The notes under the pieces were generated by a model. The model had not been told where the DNA came from, did no database searches, and saw only the letters and a program-made list of their open reading frames with translations. DNA of 64,000 bases, from NCBI RefSeq assembly GCF_020991375.1, contig NZ_JAJLQZ010000005.1, forward strand, positions 1-64,000, written 5' to 3'. Below are positions 54,054 to 63,867 of this stretch, piece after piece. This DNA comes from Glycomyces amatae. GTDB lineage: Bacteria > Actinomycetota > Actinomycetes > Mycobacteriales > Micromonosporaceae. The position numbers and the translations under genes were made by a program. Within the stretch, counting starts at the first letter, position 1, and each line of letters starts with the position of its first letter.

Positions 54054-54059
54054 TGAGCC

Positions 54060-55904
54060 ATGCCAGCGCTTCGATCACGCACCTCCACCCATGGCCGCCA
54101 GATGGCCGGCGCCCGCGCGCTGTGGCGCGCCACCGGCATGACCGACTCCGACTTCGGCAAGCCGATCGTGGCCATCGCCAACTCCTACACCCAGTTCGTG
54201 CCCGGCCACGTCCACCTCAAGGACCTCGGCGAGATCGTCGCCGAGTCGATCGCCGAGGCCGGGGGCGTCTCCAAGGAGTTCCACACCATCGCCGTCGACG
54301 ACGGCATCGCCATGGGCCACGAGGGCATGCTCTACTCGCTGCCCAGCCGCGAGATCATCGCCGACTCGGTCGAGTACATGGTCAACGCCCACTGCGCCGA
54401 CGCGCTCGTGTGCATCTCCAACTGCGACAAGATCACCCCCGGCATGCTCATGGCCGCCATGCGCCTGAACATCCCGGTCGTCTTCGTCTCCGGCGGCCCC
54501 ATGGAGGCCGGCAAGACCATCGACAAGGACGGCATCGTCACCCAGAAGCTCGACCTCATCGACCCGATGGTCGCCGCCGCCAACGACGACGTCTCCGACG
54601 CCCAGCTGCTGAAGATGGAGCAGGACGCCTGCCCCACCTGCGGCTCCTGCTCGGGCATGTTCACCGCCAACTCGATGAACTGCCTCACCGAGGCCATGGG
54701 CCTCTCCCTCCCCGGCAACGGCTCCACCCTCGCCACCCACACCGCCCGCCGCGCGCTGTTCGAGGACGCCGGGCGCACCGTCATGGACCTGGCCCGCCGC
54801 TACTACGAGCACGACGACGAGTCGGTCCTGCCGCGCAGCATCGCCAACCGGTCGGCGTTCGAGAACGCCATGGCCATGGACGTCGCCATGGGCGGCTCCA
54901 CCAACACGATCCTGCACCTGCTGGCCGCCGCCCGCGAGGCCGAGCTGGAGTTCGAGGTCGCCGACATCGACGCCATCTCGCGCCGCGTCCCGTGCCTGGC
55001 GAAGGTCGCCCCCAACTCGGCGAAGTTCCACATGGAGGACTTCCACCGCGCCGGCGGCATCCCGGCCATCATGGGCGAGCTTCGCCGCGGCGGCCTCCTC
55101 CACGAGGACGTGCGCGCCGCCCACGCCGCGAGCCTCGACGAGTGGCTCGGCAAGTGGGACGTCCGCTCCGAGAGCCCCGCCCCCGAGGCGCTCGAGCTGT
55201 TCCACGCCGCCCCCGGCAACGTCCGCACCACGCAGGCCTTCTCGACCGCGAACCGCTGGAAGAGCCTCGACACCGACGCCGAGGAGGGCTGCATCCGCTC
55301 GGTCGAGCACGCCTACACCAAGGACGGCGGCCTGGCCGTCCTGTTCGGCAACCTCGCCGAGGACGGCTGCGTCGTCAAGACCGCGGGCGTCCCCGAGGAG
55401 AACTGGACCTTCACCGGCCCCGCGCACGTCTTCGAGTCCCAGGACGACGCGGTGCAGGGCATCCTCGACAAGTCCGTCAAGGAGGGCGAGGTCGTCGTCA
55501 TCCGCTACGAGGGCCCCAAGGGCGGCCCCGGCATGCAGGAGATGCTGTACCCGACCTCGTTCCTCAAGGGCCGCGGCCTCGGCCGCAAGTGCGCGCTCAT
55601 CACCGACGGCCGCTTCTCCGGCGGCACCTCCGGCCTCTCGATCGGGCACATCAGCCCCGAGGCCGCGGGCGGGGGCCTGATCGCGCTCGTCGAGGACGGC
55701 GACGTCATCGAGATCGACATCCCGGGCCGCCGCCTGGAGCTCAAGGTCGAGGACGCGGTCCTGGCCGAGCGCCGCGTGGCCCAGGAGAAGCGCGAGCAGC
55801 CGTTCACGCCCGTGGACCGCGCCCGCACGGTCTCGCGCGCCCTCCAGGCGTACGCCGCGATGGCCACGCCCGCCAGCGACGGCGCCGTCCGCAAGGTGCC
55901 GTAA
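54060..55904 (+). CDS. ilvD: Dihydroxy-acid dehydratase
   Basis: 614 aa. Iron-sulfur cysteines in [12 protein letters not shown] and [18 protein letters not shown], and GLSLPGNG. It converts dihydroxy-acids to 2-keto acids for valine, isoleucine and leucine. Length fits the 4Fe-4S E. coli-type enzyme. ATG 54060 without a strong Shine-Dalgarno; likely leaderless. It is separated from ilvBNC by the GGDEF-EAL gene, so it is controlled separately from the attenuator. Confidence 0.95.
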   Translation: MPALRSRTSTHGRQMAGARALWRATGMTDSDFGKPIVAIANSYTQFVPGHVHLKDLGEIVAESIAEAGGVSKEFHTIAVDDGIAMGHEGMLYSLPSREIIADSVEYMVNAHCADALVCISNCDKITPGMLMAAMRLNIPVVFVSGGPMEAGKTIDKDGIVTQKLDLIDPMVAAANDDVSDAQLLKMEQDACPTCGSCSGMFTANSMNCLTEAMGLSLPGNGSTLATHTARRALFEDAGRTVMDLARRYYEHDDESVLPRSIANRSAFENAMAMDVAMGGSTNTILHLLAAAREAELEFEVADIDAISRRVPCLAKVAPNSAKFHMEDFHRAGGIPAIMGELRRGGLLHEDVRAAHAASLDEWLGKWDVRSESPAPEALELFHAAPGNVRTTQAFSTANRWKSLDTDAEEGCIRSVEHAYTKDGGLAVLFGNLAEDGCVVKTAGVPEENWTFTGPAHVFESQDDAVQGILDKSVKEGEVVVIRYEGPKGGPGMQEMLYPTSFLKGRGLGRKCALITDGRFSGGTSGLSIGHISPEAAGGGLIALVEDGDVIEIDIPGRRLELKVEDAVLAERRVAQEKREQPFTPVDRARTVSRALQAYAAMATPASDGAVRKVP

Positions 55905-55920
55905 CACGTCCGAACCGGTC

Positions 55921-55945
55921 GGCGGGGTCCCCTTCGGGCCCCGCC
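55921..55945 (+). terminator. ilvD terminator hairpin
   Basis: GGCGGGG/CCCCGCC stem with further CCC/GGG pairing around TTC, 17 bases after the stop. Confidence 0.6.
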
Positions 55946-56153
55946 GTTCGCGTTCCCCCCGCCCTGCGAACGCCTCGAACGCCTGGTGGCGCCCCCGGCC
56001 GCCGCCCCGCGCCCGCCCCGCCGGAGCCGCCGGCGGCCCGCCGCCCGGCGCCGGGCGCTTCCGCCGTCCGGCACATCCCGAGGGCCCGATGCCGAATCGC
56101 CGCACCATGCGGCATTCTGTAAAGCACGAGGCTTCCTACGATTGGGCCAGTGG

Positions 56154-58910
56154 ATGACGCCAACCCCCCGCCGCGTCCGGCAGCTGCTGTCGTGGATCGC
56201 GACCGCCGCAGTCTGGTGCTCCGTGCTCGCCGCCGCGGTCGCCGTCGCCGCCCGCACCTCCCTCCGGTTCATCGACCTCGACACCGCCGCGGCCCTCGGC
56301 AGCATCGGCGCCGCCGGCGCCGGGCTCCTCATGTGGCGGGCGGCCGGGCACGTCGCCGCGGGGCGCCGCGTCACCTACCAGCTCATGGCCGCGGGCATCC
56401 AGACCACCGCGGCCGCCGTGGCCGCCGCCTGCTGGCTCCCGACGACCGCCGCCGACGTCGCCGCCGGGTGCGGCTTCTCGGCCGCCGTCGTCCTCTCCGC
56501 GCTCGCCCTGCTGCGCCTGCCCGACAGCGGCTGGGCGCCCCAGGGCGTCCAGCGCCGCCTCGTCGACGGCGCCTTCGTGGGGCTGTGCGCCCTCTTCGGC
56601 CTCTGGCTCCTGGTCGCGCGGCCCCTGTTCAAGGAGTTCCGCGGCCACCTCGCCGACGGCGACCTCGCCATCGTCATCCCCGCGATGATGGGCATCGTCA
56701 TGCTCGGCGTCGGGTTCACCACCACCTTCCGCATCCGGCGCTGGCGCCGCCGCCACGCCTTCGCCTACATCGCGGTCTTCGCCGTCCACTTCACCGGGAT
56801 GGCCCTGTACGCCTCCTGGCAGTGGGACCGGCCCGAGGAGCGCGTCCTGTGGTGGTCGGTCGCCTGGGTCGCCACCTGCGCGGGCCTCCTCGGCGTCACC
56901 TACCTCGCCCGCAACCAGAAGCCCGCCCCGATCGACAAGCCCAACTACCCGGGCGTCCACTACACGGTCATGGCCGGGGCCGCCGCCTTCGCCGCCGCGG
57001 CCGTGCTCATCCACGGCGCCGGGGCCGGGGCCGTCCCGCTCGACGCGGCCCTCATCGGCCTCGCCGCCACCGCGACCCTCGCCGCGCGGCTGATCCTCAC
57101 CTACCTCGACGTCCGGCGCGTCGCCACCGAGGGGGCCGCCCGCCAGCGCCGGCTCACCGCCATCGTGGGCGTCGCCTCCGACACCGTGCTCGTCCTCGAT
57201 CCCGACCTCACCGTCACCTGGCAGCCCGAGGACTCCGCGTGGCGGCCCGCCACCGACGGGGGCCGCTGCGTCGGCGCGTCCTTCCTCGAGCTCGTCCACG
57301 TCGACGACCGCCGCGGCGCCGAGGAGGACCTGCGCAGCCTCCTCGACGGCCTCGGGCACGCCGCCGGGCAGGTCTCGCTGAACATCCGCGTCCGCGACTC
57401 CTCGCGGCGCTGGCGCCACACCGAGACCGTCGTCTCGGACCTGCGCGGCCGGCCCCAGGTGCGCGGCCTGGTGGCCCGCATGGAGGACGTGGGGGCGCGG
57501 CGCAGCCTGGAGACCGAGCTCGCCCGCCTGGCCTACACCGACCCGCTCACCGGGCTCGCGAACCGCCGCGCGCTCCTCCAGTCCCTGGAGGACGGCGTCG
57601 CCGCCGAGGAGAACCAGACCGCGCTGCTCCTGCTCGACCTCGACGGGTTCAAGAACGTCAACGACACGCGCGGCCACGACTTCGGCGACGAGCTGCTCGT
57701 GGAGGTGTCGCGCCGCATCAAGGAGCTCCTGCGGCCCACCGACGTCGGGGCGCGCCTGGGCGGCGACGAGTTCGCGATCCTGCTGCGCGCCAGCTGGGCC
57801 GAGGCCGTCGCCACTGCGAAGGTCCTCGTCGAGCGCCTCGCCGAGCCGTACGAGTTCCACGACGACTCGACCGTGTTCGTCACCGGGTCGGTCGGGATCG
57901 CCACGGCCGGGGAGGGGCTCGGGGACCCCGAGATCCTGCTGCGCAACGCCGACCTCGCCCTGCGCGCCGCCAAGCAGGCCGGGAAGAACCGCTACGCGAC
58001 CTACGACGCCGACTTCGACCGCCGGGTGCGGCGCAGGAACGAGCTCACCCAGGAGCTGCGCGGCGCGATCGACCGCGACGAGCTGCGCCTGGTCTACCAG
58101 CCGGTCTTCTCCGTCGCCGACCGCTCCATCGTGGGCGCCGAGGCGCTCATGCGCTGGCGGCACCCGCGCCTGGGCCAGGTCAGCCCGGGGGAGTTCGTCC
58201 CCGCCGCGACCGAGTCGGGCATGACCCAGGACCTCTCGGTGTGGGCGGTCAACCGCGCCGCCGAGCAGCTCGCGCAGTGGCACTCGGCCGGGATCAAGGC
58301 CTGGATCTCGGTGAACGTCTCGGTGAAGGAACTGCACACCGCCCTGTTCGCCACCGAGGTCAACACCGCGCTCATCGCCGCGGGCGTGCCCGCCCGCCGC
58401 CTCGTGCTCGAGGTCACCGAGCACGACTTCTCGCACCAGATGAACACCCTCGTGGCCCAGCTGGGGGCCCTGCGCGGCGCGGGCGTGCGGATCGCCCTGG
58501 ACGACTTCGGGTCCGGGTACTCCTCGCTCGGCCAGCTCGACCGGCTCCCGGTCGACATCCTCAAGATCGACCGCGACCTCATCGCCAAGGACGACGGCGG
58601 CGTCGGGCCGCTCGCGGCGGTCACGGTCGAGCTCGGGCGCCTGCTCGGCATGGAGGTCATCGCCGAGGGCGTCGAGACCGACCTCCAGCTCAACGCCATG
58701 ATCGCGGCCGAGGCCCCGCTGGTGCAGGGCTACCTGCTCGCCAAGCCCATGGAGCCCGACGACCTGACGCGCTGGCTCACCGAGGAGCCGAAGGCCCTCG
58801 CCGCCGAGCCCGCCGGCGCCGACGCGGCCCCCGATGCCGCAGACGGCGCGGACGCCGATCCCGACGGCGGCGACACGCCGACCGACGTCCCGGAGTCTGA
58901 GAAAAGTTGA
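56154..58910 (+). CDS. Membrane-bound GGDEF-EAL cyclic di-GMP enzyme
   Basis: 918 aa. About eight to ten membrane helices (1-335), a PAS-like domain (about 345-445), GGDEF domain and EAL domain (about 635-870), then an acidic Ala/Asp tail. GGDEF is intact (G536-F540) with an inhibitory RxxD site (R527-D530). The EAL domain keeps E663-A-L, NVSVKEL, LEVTEHDF, DDFGSGYS, KIDRD and AEGVET, so both synthesis and hydrolysis are possible. ATG 56154; TACGAT at 56137 suggests a leader of only a few bases. The ilvB promoter starts inside its stop codon. Confidence 0.92.
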   Translation: MTPTPRRVRQLLSWIATAAVWCSVLAAAVAVAARTSLRFIDLDTAAALGSIGAAGAGLLMWRAAGHVAAGRRVTYQLMAAGIQTTAAAVAAACWLPTTAADVAAGCGFSAAVVLSALALLRLPDSGWAPQGVQRRLVDGAFVGLCALFGLWLLVARPLFKEFRGHLADGDLAIVIPAMMGIVMLGVGFTTTFRIRRWRRRHAFAYIAVFAVHFTGMALYASWQWDRPEERVLWWSVAWVATCAGLLGVTYLARNQKPAPIDKPNYPGVHYTVMAGAAAFAAAAVLIHGAGAGAVPLDAALIGLAATATLAARLILTYLDVRRVATEGAARQRRLTAIVGVASDTVLVLDPDLTVTWQPEDSAWRPATDGGRCVGASFLELVHVDDRRGAEEDLRSLLDGLGHAAGQVSLNIRVRDSSRRWRHTETVVSDLRGRPQVRGLVARMEDVGARRSLETELARLAYTDPLTGLANRRALLQSLEDGVAAEENQTALLLLDLDGFKNVNDTRGHDFGDELLVEVSRRIKELLRPTDVGARLGGDEFAILLRASWAEAVATAKVLVERLAEPYEFHDDSTVFVTGSVGIATAGEGLGDPEILLRNADLALRAAKQAGKNRYATYDADFDRRVRRRNELTQELRGAIDRDELRLVYQPVFSVADRSIVGAEALMRWRHPRLGQVSPGEFVPAATESGMTQDLSVWAVNRAAEQLAQWHSAGIKAWISVNVSVKELHTALFATEVNTALIAAGVPARRLVLEVTEHDFSHQMNTLVAQLGALRGAGVRIALDDFGSGYSSLGQLDRLPVDILKIDRDLIAKDDGGVGPLAAVTVELGRLLGMEVIAEGVETDLQLNAMIAAEAPLVQGYLLAKPMEPDDLTRWLTEEPKALAAEPAGADAAPDAADGADADPDGGDTPTDVPESEKS

Positions 58911-58935
58911 CTCACGGGCCGGAATCGTGCATTCT
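58907..58935 (+). promoter_or_regulatory. Promoter of the ilvBNC attenuator transcript
   Basis: -35 TTGACT (58907-58912), 17-base spacer, -10 CATTCT (58930-58935). The start point would fall at the leader-peptide GTG (58943). Confidence 0.6.
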
Positions 58936-58942
58936 GGGGAGC

Positions 58943-59017
58943 GTGCCGAAGCAGAACTACGACATCGCCGCGACCGAGGCCTTCGCCGCCCGGCCGCTCG
59001 TCGTAGTACTTATCTAG
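58943..59017 (+). CDS. ilv leader peptide (attenuation sensor)
   Basis: 24 codons from GTG to TAG. The last six sense codons are CTC GTC GTA GTA CTT ATC (Leu Val Val Val Leu Ile), followed at once by the stop. GTA and CTT are rare in this genome. GTG lies seven bases after the -10, so the leader is probably leaderless. Shortage of charged Leu/Val/Ile-tRNA should stall the ribosome and alter folding downstream. Too short to have another function. Confidence 0.8.
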   Translation: MPKQNYDIAATEAFAARPLVVVLI

Positions 59018-59044
59018 CGCACCGTCGTTCTCCGACGGTGCGCT
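59016..59044 (+). promoter_or_regulatory. Attenuator stem next to the leader stop
   Basis: Perfect 12-bp stem (59016-59027 with 59033-59044), TTCTC loop, starting within the leader TAG. A ribosome at the stop would prevent it; the competing antiterminator fold was not resolved by eye. Confidence 0.6.
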
Positions 59045-59045
59045 C

Positions 59046-59078
59046 GCCCCGTGCGTCTTAGCACGCGGGCGATTTTTT
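59046..59078 (+). terminator. Intrinsic terminator of the ilv attenuator
   Basis: Stem GCCC-CGTGC / GCACG-C-GGGC (59046-59054 with 59061-59070, one bulged C) followed by GATTTTTT (T run 59073-59078). This is the only hairpin with a run of six Ts I saw here. CGCGGGC can also pair with GCCCGCG at 59081-59087, a competing fold that buries the T run. Confidence 0.75.
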
Positions 59079-59137
59079 CTGCCCGCGGAACGACGCAGCA
59101 TGTCGAACCAGCCACATCTCCCTATTGGACGAAGGAC

Positions 59138-60997
59138 ATGAGCACACCAGTGAAGGCACCGAAGCCAGGGCCGCAGGCTGCCAAAGCTCAGCCCGCCAGG
59201 CCGAAGGCACCCAGGCCGGCTCCTCCGATCGGCGCTCCCGCCGCAGCGCCCGTCCTCACCGGCGCGCAGGCCGTCGTCCGCGCGCTCGAGGAGCTCGAGG
59301 TCGACACGGTCTTCGGGATCCCCGGAGGCGCGATCCTCCCCGCCTACGACCCGCTGCTGGACTCCCAGCAGGTGCGCCACATCCTCGTCCGCCACGAGCA
59401 GGGCGCCGGCCACGCCGCCCAGGGCTACGCCCTCGCCACCGGCAGGGTCGGCGTGTGCATGGCCACCTCGGGCCCCGGCGCGACCAACCTGGTGACCCCG
59501 CTGGCCGACGCCCACATGGACTCGGTCCCGATCGTCGCCATCACCGGCCAGGTCGCCTCGACCGCGATCGGCACGGACGCCTTCCAGGAGGCCGACATCG
59601 TCGGCATCACGATGCCGATCACCAAGCACTCCTACCTGGTGACCACCGGCGAGGAGATCCCGCGGGTGCTCGCCGAGGCCTTCCACGTGGCCTCCACGGG
59701 TCGCCCCGGCCCGGTCCTGGTCGACATCCCCAAGGACATCCTCAGCGGCACGGCCCCGTTCGTGTGGCCTCCCAAGATGGACCTCCCCGGCTACCGGCCC
59801 ACGACCCAGCCCCACGGCAAGCAGATCCGCGAGGCCGCCTCGCTGATCGCCGAGGCCAGGCGCCCGGTGCTCTACGTCGGCGGCGGCGTCGTCAAGTCCG
59901 GCGCGCACGCCGAGCTGCGCGAGCTCGCCGAGCTGACCGGCGCGCCCGTGATCACCACCCTGATGGCCCGCGGCGCCTTCCCCGACTCGCACCCGCAGCA
60001 CCTGGGCATGCCCGGCATGCACGGCACGGTGCCCGCCGTCCACGCGCTCCAGAAGTCCGACCTCATCGTGGCCCTGGGCGCCCGCTTCGACGACCGCGTC
60101 ACCGGCAAGCTCGACACCTTCGCGCCCGAGGCCAAGATCGTCCACGTCGACATCGACCCGGCCGAGATCGGCAAGAACCGCGAGGCGGACGTCCCGATCG
60201 TGGGCGACTGCAAGGCCGCCATCGCGGCCATGACCGAGGCCTACGGCGACGTCGGCAAGGAGCGCCTGAAGCCCTGGTGGGAGACGCTCGACGACCTGCG
60301 CGGGCGCTACCCCCTGGGCTACACCGACATCGACGACGGCCTCCTGACCCCGCAGTGGGTCATCCAGCGCCTCGGCGAGCTCGCCCCCGAGGGCACCATC
60401 TGGACCGCGGGGGTGGGCCAGCACCAGATGTGGGCCTCGCAGTTCATCAACTACGAGACCCCGGGCACGTTCCTCAACTCGGGGGGCCTGGGCACCATGG
60501 GCTTCGCCGTCCCGGCCGCCATGGGCGCCAAGATGGGCCGGATGGACCGCCCGGTGTGGGCCGTCGACGGCGACGGGTGCTTCCAGATGACCAACCAGGA
60601 GCTGGCGACCTGCGCGATCGAGGGCATCCCGATCAAGGTCGCGGTCATCAACAACGGCAACCTCGGCATGGTGCGCCAGTGGCAGACCCTGTTCTACGAG
60701 CAGCGGTACTCGAACACGAACCTGTCGACCCACCACTCCGAGGCGTCCCCGCGCGTCCCCGACTTCGTGAAGCTGGCCGAGGCCCTCGGCTGCGTCGGCC
60801 TCCGCGCCGAGACGCCCGAGGAGGTCGACGCGATCATCGCGCAGGCCAACGCCATCAACGACCGTCCCGTGGTCGTCGACTTCACGGTCGGCCCCGACGC
60901 CATGGTGTGGCCGATGGTCCCGGCCGGGGTCTCCAACGACGAGATCCTGTACGCGCGCGACGTGCGCCCGAACTTCGAAGACGAGGGGCAGATCTAG
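59138..60997 (+). CDS. ilvB: Acetolactate synthase large subunit
   Basis: 619 aa. A Pro/Ala/Lys-rich N-terminal extension (1-40) precedes the enzyme: [13 protein letters not shown], catalytic Glu in [14 protein letters not shown], and the thiamine motif VDGDGCFQM...[12 protein letters not shown]. It condenses two pyruvates, or pyruvate with 2-ketobutyrate. ATG 59138 with GAAGG upstream. Expression depends on read-through of the attenuator. Confidence 0.96.
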   Translation: MSTPVKAPKPGPQAAKAQPARPKAPRPAPPIGAPAAAPVLTGAQAVVRALEELEVDTVFGIPGGAILPAYDPLLDSQQVRHILVRHEQGAGHAAQGYALATGRVGVCMATSGPGATNLVTPLADAHMDSVPIVAITGQVASTAIGTDAFQEADIVGITMPITKHSYLVTTGEEIPRVLAEAFHVASTGRPGPVLVDIPKDILSGTAPFVWPPKMDLPGYRPTTQPHGKQIREAASLIAEARRPVLYVGGGVVKSGAHAELRELAELTGAPVITTLMARGAFPDSHPQHLGMPGMHGTVPAVHALQKSDLIVALGARFDDRVTGKLDTFAPEAKIVHVDIDPAEIGKNREADVPIVGDCKAAIAAMTEAYGDVGKERLKPWWETLDDLRGRYPLGYTDIDDGLLTPQWVIQRLGELAPEGTIWTAGVGQHQMWASQFINYETPGTFLNSGGLGTMGFAVPAAMGAKMGRMDRPVWAVDGDGCFQMTNQELATCAIEGIPIKVAVINNGNLGMVRQWQTLFYEQRYSNTNLSTHHSEASPRVPDFVKLAEALGCVGLRAETPEEVDAIIAQANAINDRPVVVDFTVGPDAMVWPMVPAGVSNDEILYARDVRPNFEDEGQI

Positions 60998-61519
60998 ATG
61001 ACCACGCACACGCTCTCCGTCCTCGTCGAGAACAAGCCGGGCGTCCTCGCCCGCGTGGCCGCCCTCTTCTCCAGGCGCGGCTTCAACATCGACTCCCTCG
61101 CCGTCGGCGAGACCGAGCACCCCGGCGTCAGCCGCATCACCATCGTGGTGGACGTCGAGGCGGGCTCGCTGGAGCAGGTCACCAAGCAGCTCAACAAGCT
61201 CATCCACGTCCTGAAGATCGTGGAGCTGGAAGCGGGCTCCTCCGTGCAGCGCGAACTGCTGCTGGTGAAGGTCCGCGCCGACGCCGCCACCCGCGGCCAG
61301 GTGATCGCCGCCGCCGAGCTGTTCAAGGCCCGCTCGGTCGACGTCACACCCGACACGGTCACCTTCGAGGTCACCGGGAACTCCGACAAGATCGAGGCGT
61401 TCCTGGAAGTCCTGGAGCCGTTCGGGATCAAGGAGCTCGTCCAGTCGGGGACGGTCGCGCTGGGGCGCGGCGCCAAGTCGATGGCGTCGCTGTCGCGCTA
61501 TGTCTCACCGAACCAGTAA
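60998..61519 (+). CDS. ilvN: Acetolactate synthase regulatory subunit
   Basis: 173 aa. N-terminal ACT domain (TLSVLVENKPGVLARVAALF, RRGFNIDSLAVG) binding valine for feedback control, and a C-terminal ALS_ss domain. ATG 60998 directly follows the ilvB stop (TAGATG), so the subunits are co-translated. Confidence 0.96.
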   Translation: MTTHTLSVLVENKPGVLARVAALFSRRGFNIDSLAVGETEHPGVSRITIVVDVEAGSLEQVTKQLNKLIHVLKIVELEAGSSVQRELLLVKVRADAATRGQVIAAAELFKARSVDVTPDTVTFEVTGNSDKIEAFLEVLEPFGIKELVQSGTVALGRGAKSMASLSRYVSPNQ

Positions 61520-62548
<1,029 letters not shown>

Positions 62549-62572
62549 ACAGGACAGTTTCCGAGGCCTGAT

Positions 62573-62603
62573 GAGCCGGGGATCGCGAAGCGGTCCCCGG
62601 CTC
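62573..62603 (+). terminator. ilvBNC terminator hairpin
   Basis: 10-bp stem GAGCCGGGGA/TCCCCGGCTC with an 11-base loop. Confidence 0.65.
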
Positions 62604-62623
62604 TCGTCTCCCAGGCGAGATAG

Positions 62624-62666
62624 TTGCTCTAGGCCTCTAGAGGTCGATAATCTAGGGCGATAGAGT
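62624..62666 (+). promoter_or_regulatory. hicAB promoter and likely HicB operator
   Basis: -35-like TTGCTC (62624), 18-base spacer, -10 TAATCT (62648-62653); alternatively TAGAGT (62661-62666) lies seven bases before the ATG for a leaderless mRNA. CTCTAG (62627) and the palindrome CTCTAGAG (62635-62642) fill the spacer, suiting autorepression by HicB. Confidence 0.5.
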
Positions 62667-62673
62667 CAACTGC

Positions 62674-62898
62674 ATGATGATGATGGCTGCGCCGATCAAG
62701 CGGCGTGAAGTCGTGACGGCCCTGCTCAAAGCCGGGTGTTCCCCAAGAGGCACCGCCAAGCGCGGCGGTCATGAGATCTGGAACTGCCCGTGCGGGGCGC
62801 ACGTGACCGCGTTGCCCCGGCATCGCGACATCAGCCCCGGCACTTGTGCCAGCATCATCAAGCACCTCGAATGCCTTGAGAAGGGGTGGCTTCGATGA
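62674..62898 (+). CDS. hicA: HicA-family toxin (mRNA interferase)
   Basis: 74 aa. dsRBD-like HicA fold: KRREVVTALLKAGC, KRGGHEIWNC with the catalytic His, and TALPRHRDISPGTCASIIK. It should cleave mRNA unless bound by HicB. ATG 62674 is the first of four consecutive ATG codons; the true one is unclear. It overlaps hicB by four bases. Lower GC than its neighbours, consistent with acquisition. Confidence 0.85.
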   Translation: MMMMAAPIKRREVVTALLKAGCSPRGTAKRGGHEIWNCPCGAHVTALPRHRDISPGTCASIIKHLECLEKGWLR

Positions 62899-63269
62899 AG
62901 GAATACACCGTCACCGCGACACGGGTTCAAGGCCTGTGGGAGCTGGATGTACCTGGTGTCGGCGTCACCCAGTCGACCACTGCAGGAGGCGCTGAGGAGA
63001 TGGTCCGCGACTATCTCGACTGCCTTGGCGTCGCCGAAGCGGACACCGTGCCCATCAATCTCGTCTGGCGCATCGCCCCGGAGATCGACGCACGCATAGT
63101 GGAGGCCAGGGAGGATGCCGCGAAGGCCGCCGAGCTCCAGGCGCAGGCCTCGCGTATCAATCGCGAGACCGTGATGCTCCTCAAGGAATCAGGCATGACC
63201 GGCCGAGACATCGCGGCGGTACTCGGGATCTCGGAACAGCGTGTCTCCCAGCTTGCGAAGGCCGCTTGA
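62895..63269 (+). CDS. hicB: HicB-family antitoxin with C-terminal HTH
   Basis: 124 aa. N-terminal HicB fold (YTVTATRVQGLWELDVPG), a helical linker, and an HTH (MTGRDIAAVLGISEQRVSQL) for operator binding. ATG 62895 overlaps the hicA stop (ATGA); GTG 62886 is an alternative. Toxin-first order is normal for hicAB. It neutralises HicA and probably represses the operon. Confidence 0.82.
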   Translation: MKEYTVTATRVQGLWELDVPGVGVTQSTTAGGAEEMVRDYLDCLGVAEADTVPINLVWRIAPEIDARIVEAREDAAKAAELQAQASRINRETVMLLKESGMTGRDIAAVLGISEQRVSQLAKAA

Positions 63270-63409
63270 CCGGCTCCGCGATCGGGCGGCAAACATGGAT
63301 GCGTGGGTTTCGTTCTGCCGCTGGGTCCAGTGCAAGACCACCGAGACGGCGTAGCCGCGAAGTGATCCAGAGGTCCGGCACCGGGACCGCCTGATCGTCT
63401 GGAAACGAC

Positions 63410-63446
63410 CGAGGGCCGGGAACCGCGCAGCGGTTCCCGGCCCTCG
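63410..63446. terminator. 17-bp bidirectional terminator
   Basis: Perfect stem 63410-63426 with 63430-63446, GCA loop, between hicB (plus) and the roadblock gene (minus). Confidence 0.75.
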
Positions 63447-63450
63447 CCGC

Positions 63451-63867
63451 TCACTGCGCCGCGCGGGCCTGCTCGCGCAGGACCTCCCGGGCCGCCGGGG
63501 TGAGGGCCGGGCCGACCTGGTTGATCAGGTTCGCCAGCTCGTGCCCGACCTGGCCGATGTCGCAGTGGAGACCGGCCAGCGCCAGCAGGCTGGCCCCGCT
63601 GGAGACCGACATGGAGAACATGTAGCCGCCGTTCATCTCCGTCAGGTTGCTGATCACCGGGTCGGCCTGGAGCGAGCGCGCCGCGCCCGCCAGCAGGCTC
63701 GTCAGGCCCGAGGCGATGGCCGCGAGCCGGTCGGCCTCGTCCCGCGGCAGCGAGTCGTTCGAGGCGATCAGCAGTCCGTCGGCGGCGACGGCGATGACAT
63801 GCGCCACGTGGGGCACTCGCCCGACGAAGTCGGTGAGCAGGAAATCCAGATGAGAGCTGCTGGTCAT
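63451..63867 (-). CDS. cvnB: Roadblock/LC7-domain protein (conservon CvnB type)
   Basis: 138 aa, a single roadblock/LC7 domain (HVIAVAADGLLIASND, GGYMFSMSVSSGASLLAL). In conservons CvnB works with the sensor kinase CvnA and the small GTPase CvnD. ATG 63867 overlaps the stop of the upstream frame by four bases. No CvnC or CvnD follows on this strand, only a terminator, so this is a partial conservon or the end of one. Confidence 0.88.
   Translation of the reverse strand: MTSSSHLDFLLTDFVGRVPHVAHVIAVAADGLLIASNDSLPRDEADRLAAIASGLTSLLAGAARSLQADPVISNLTEMNGGYMFSMSVSSGASLLALAGLHCDIGQVGHELANLINQVGPALTPAAREVLREQARAAQ

Noticed and set aside
58730-61207. An 825-codon minus-strand frame antisense to ilvB
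   Set aside because: ilvB has full catalytic motifs on the plus strand; the antisense frame has none.
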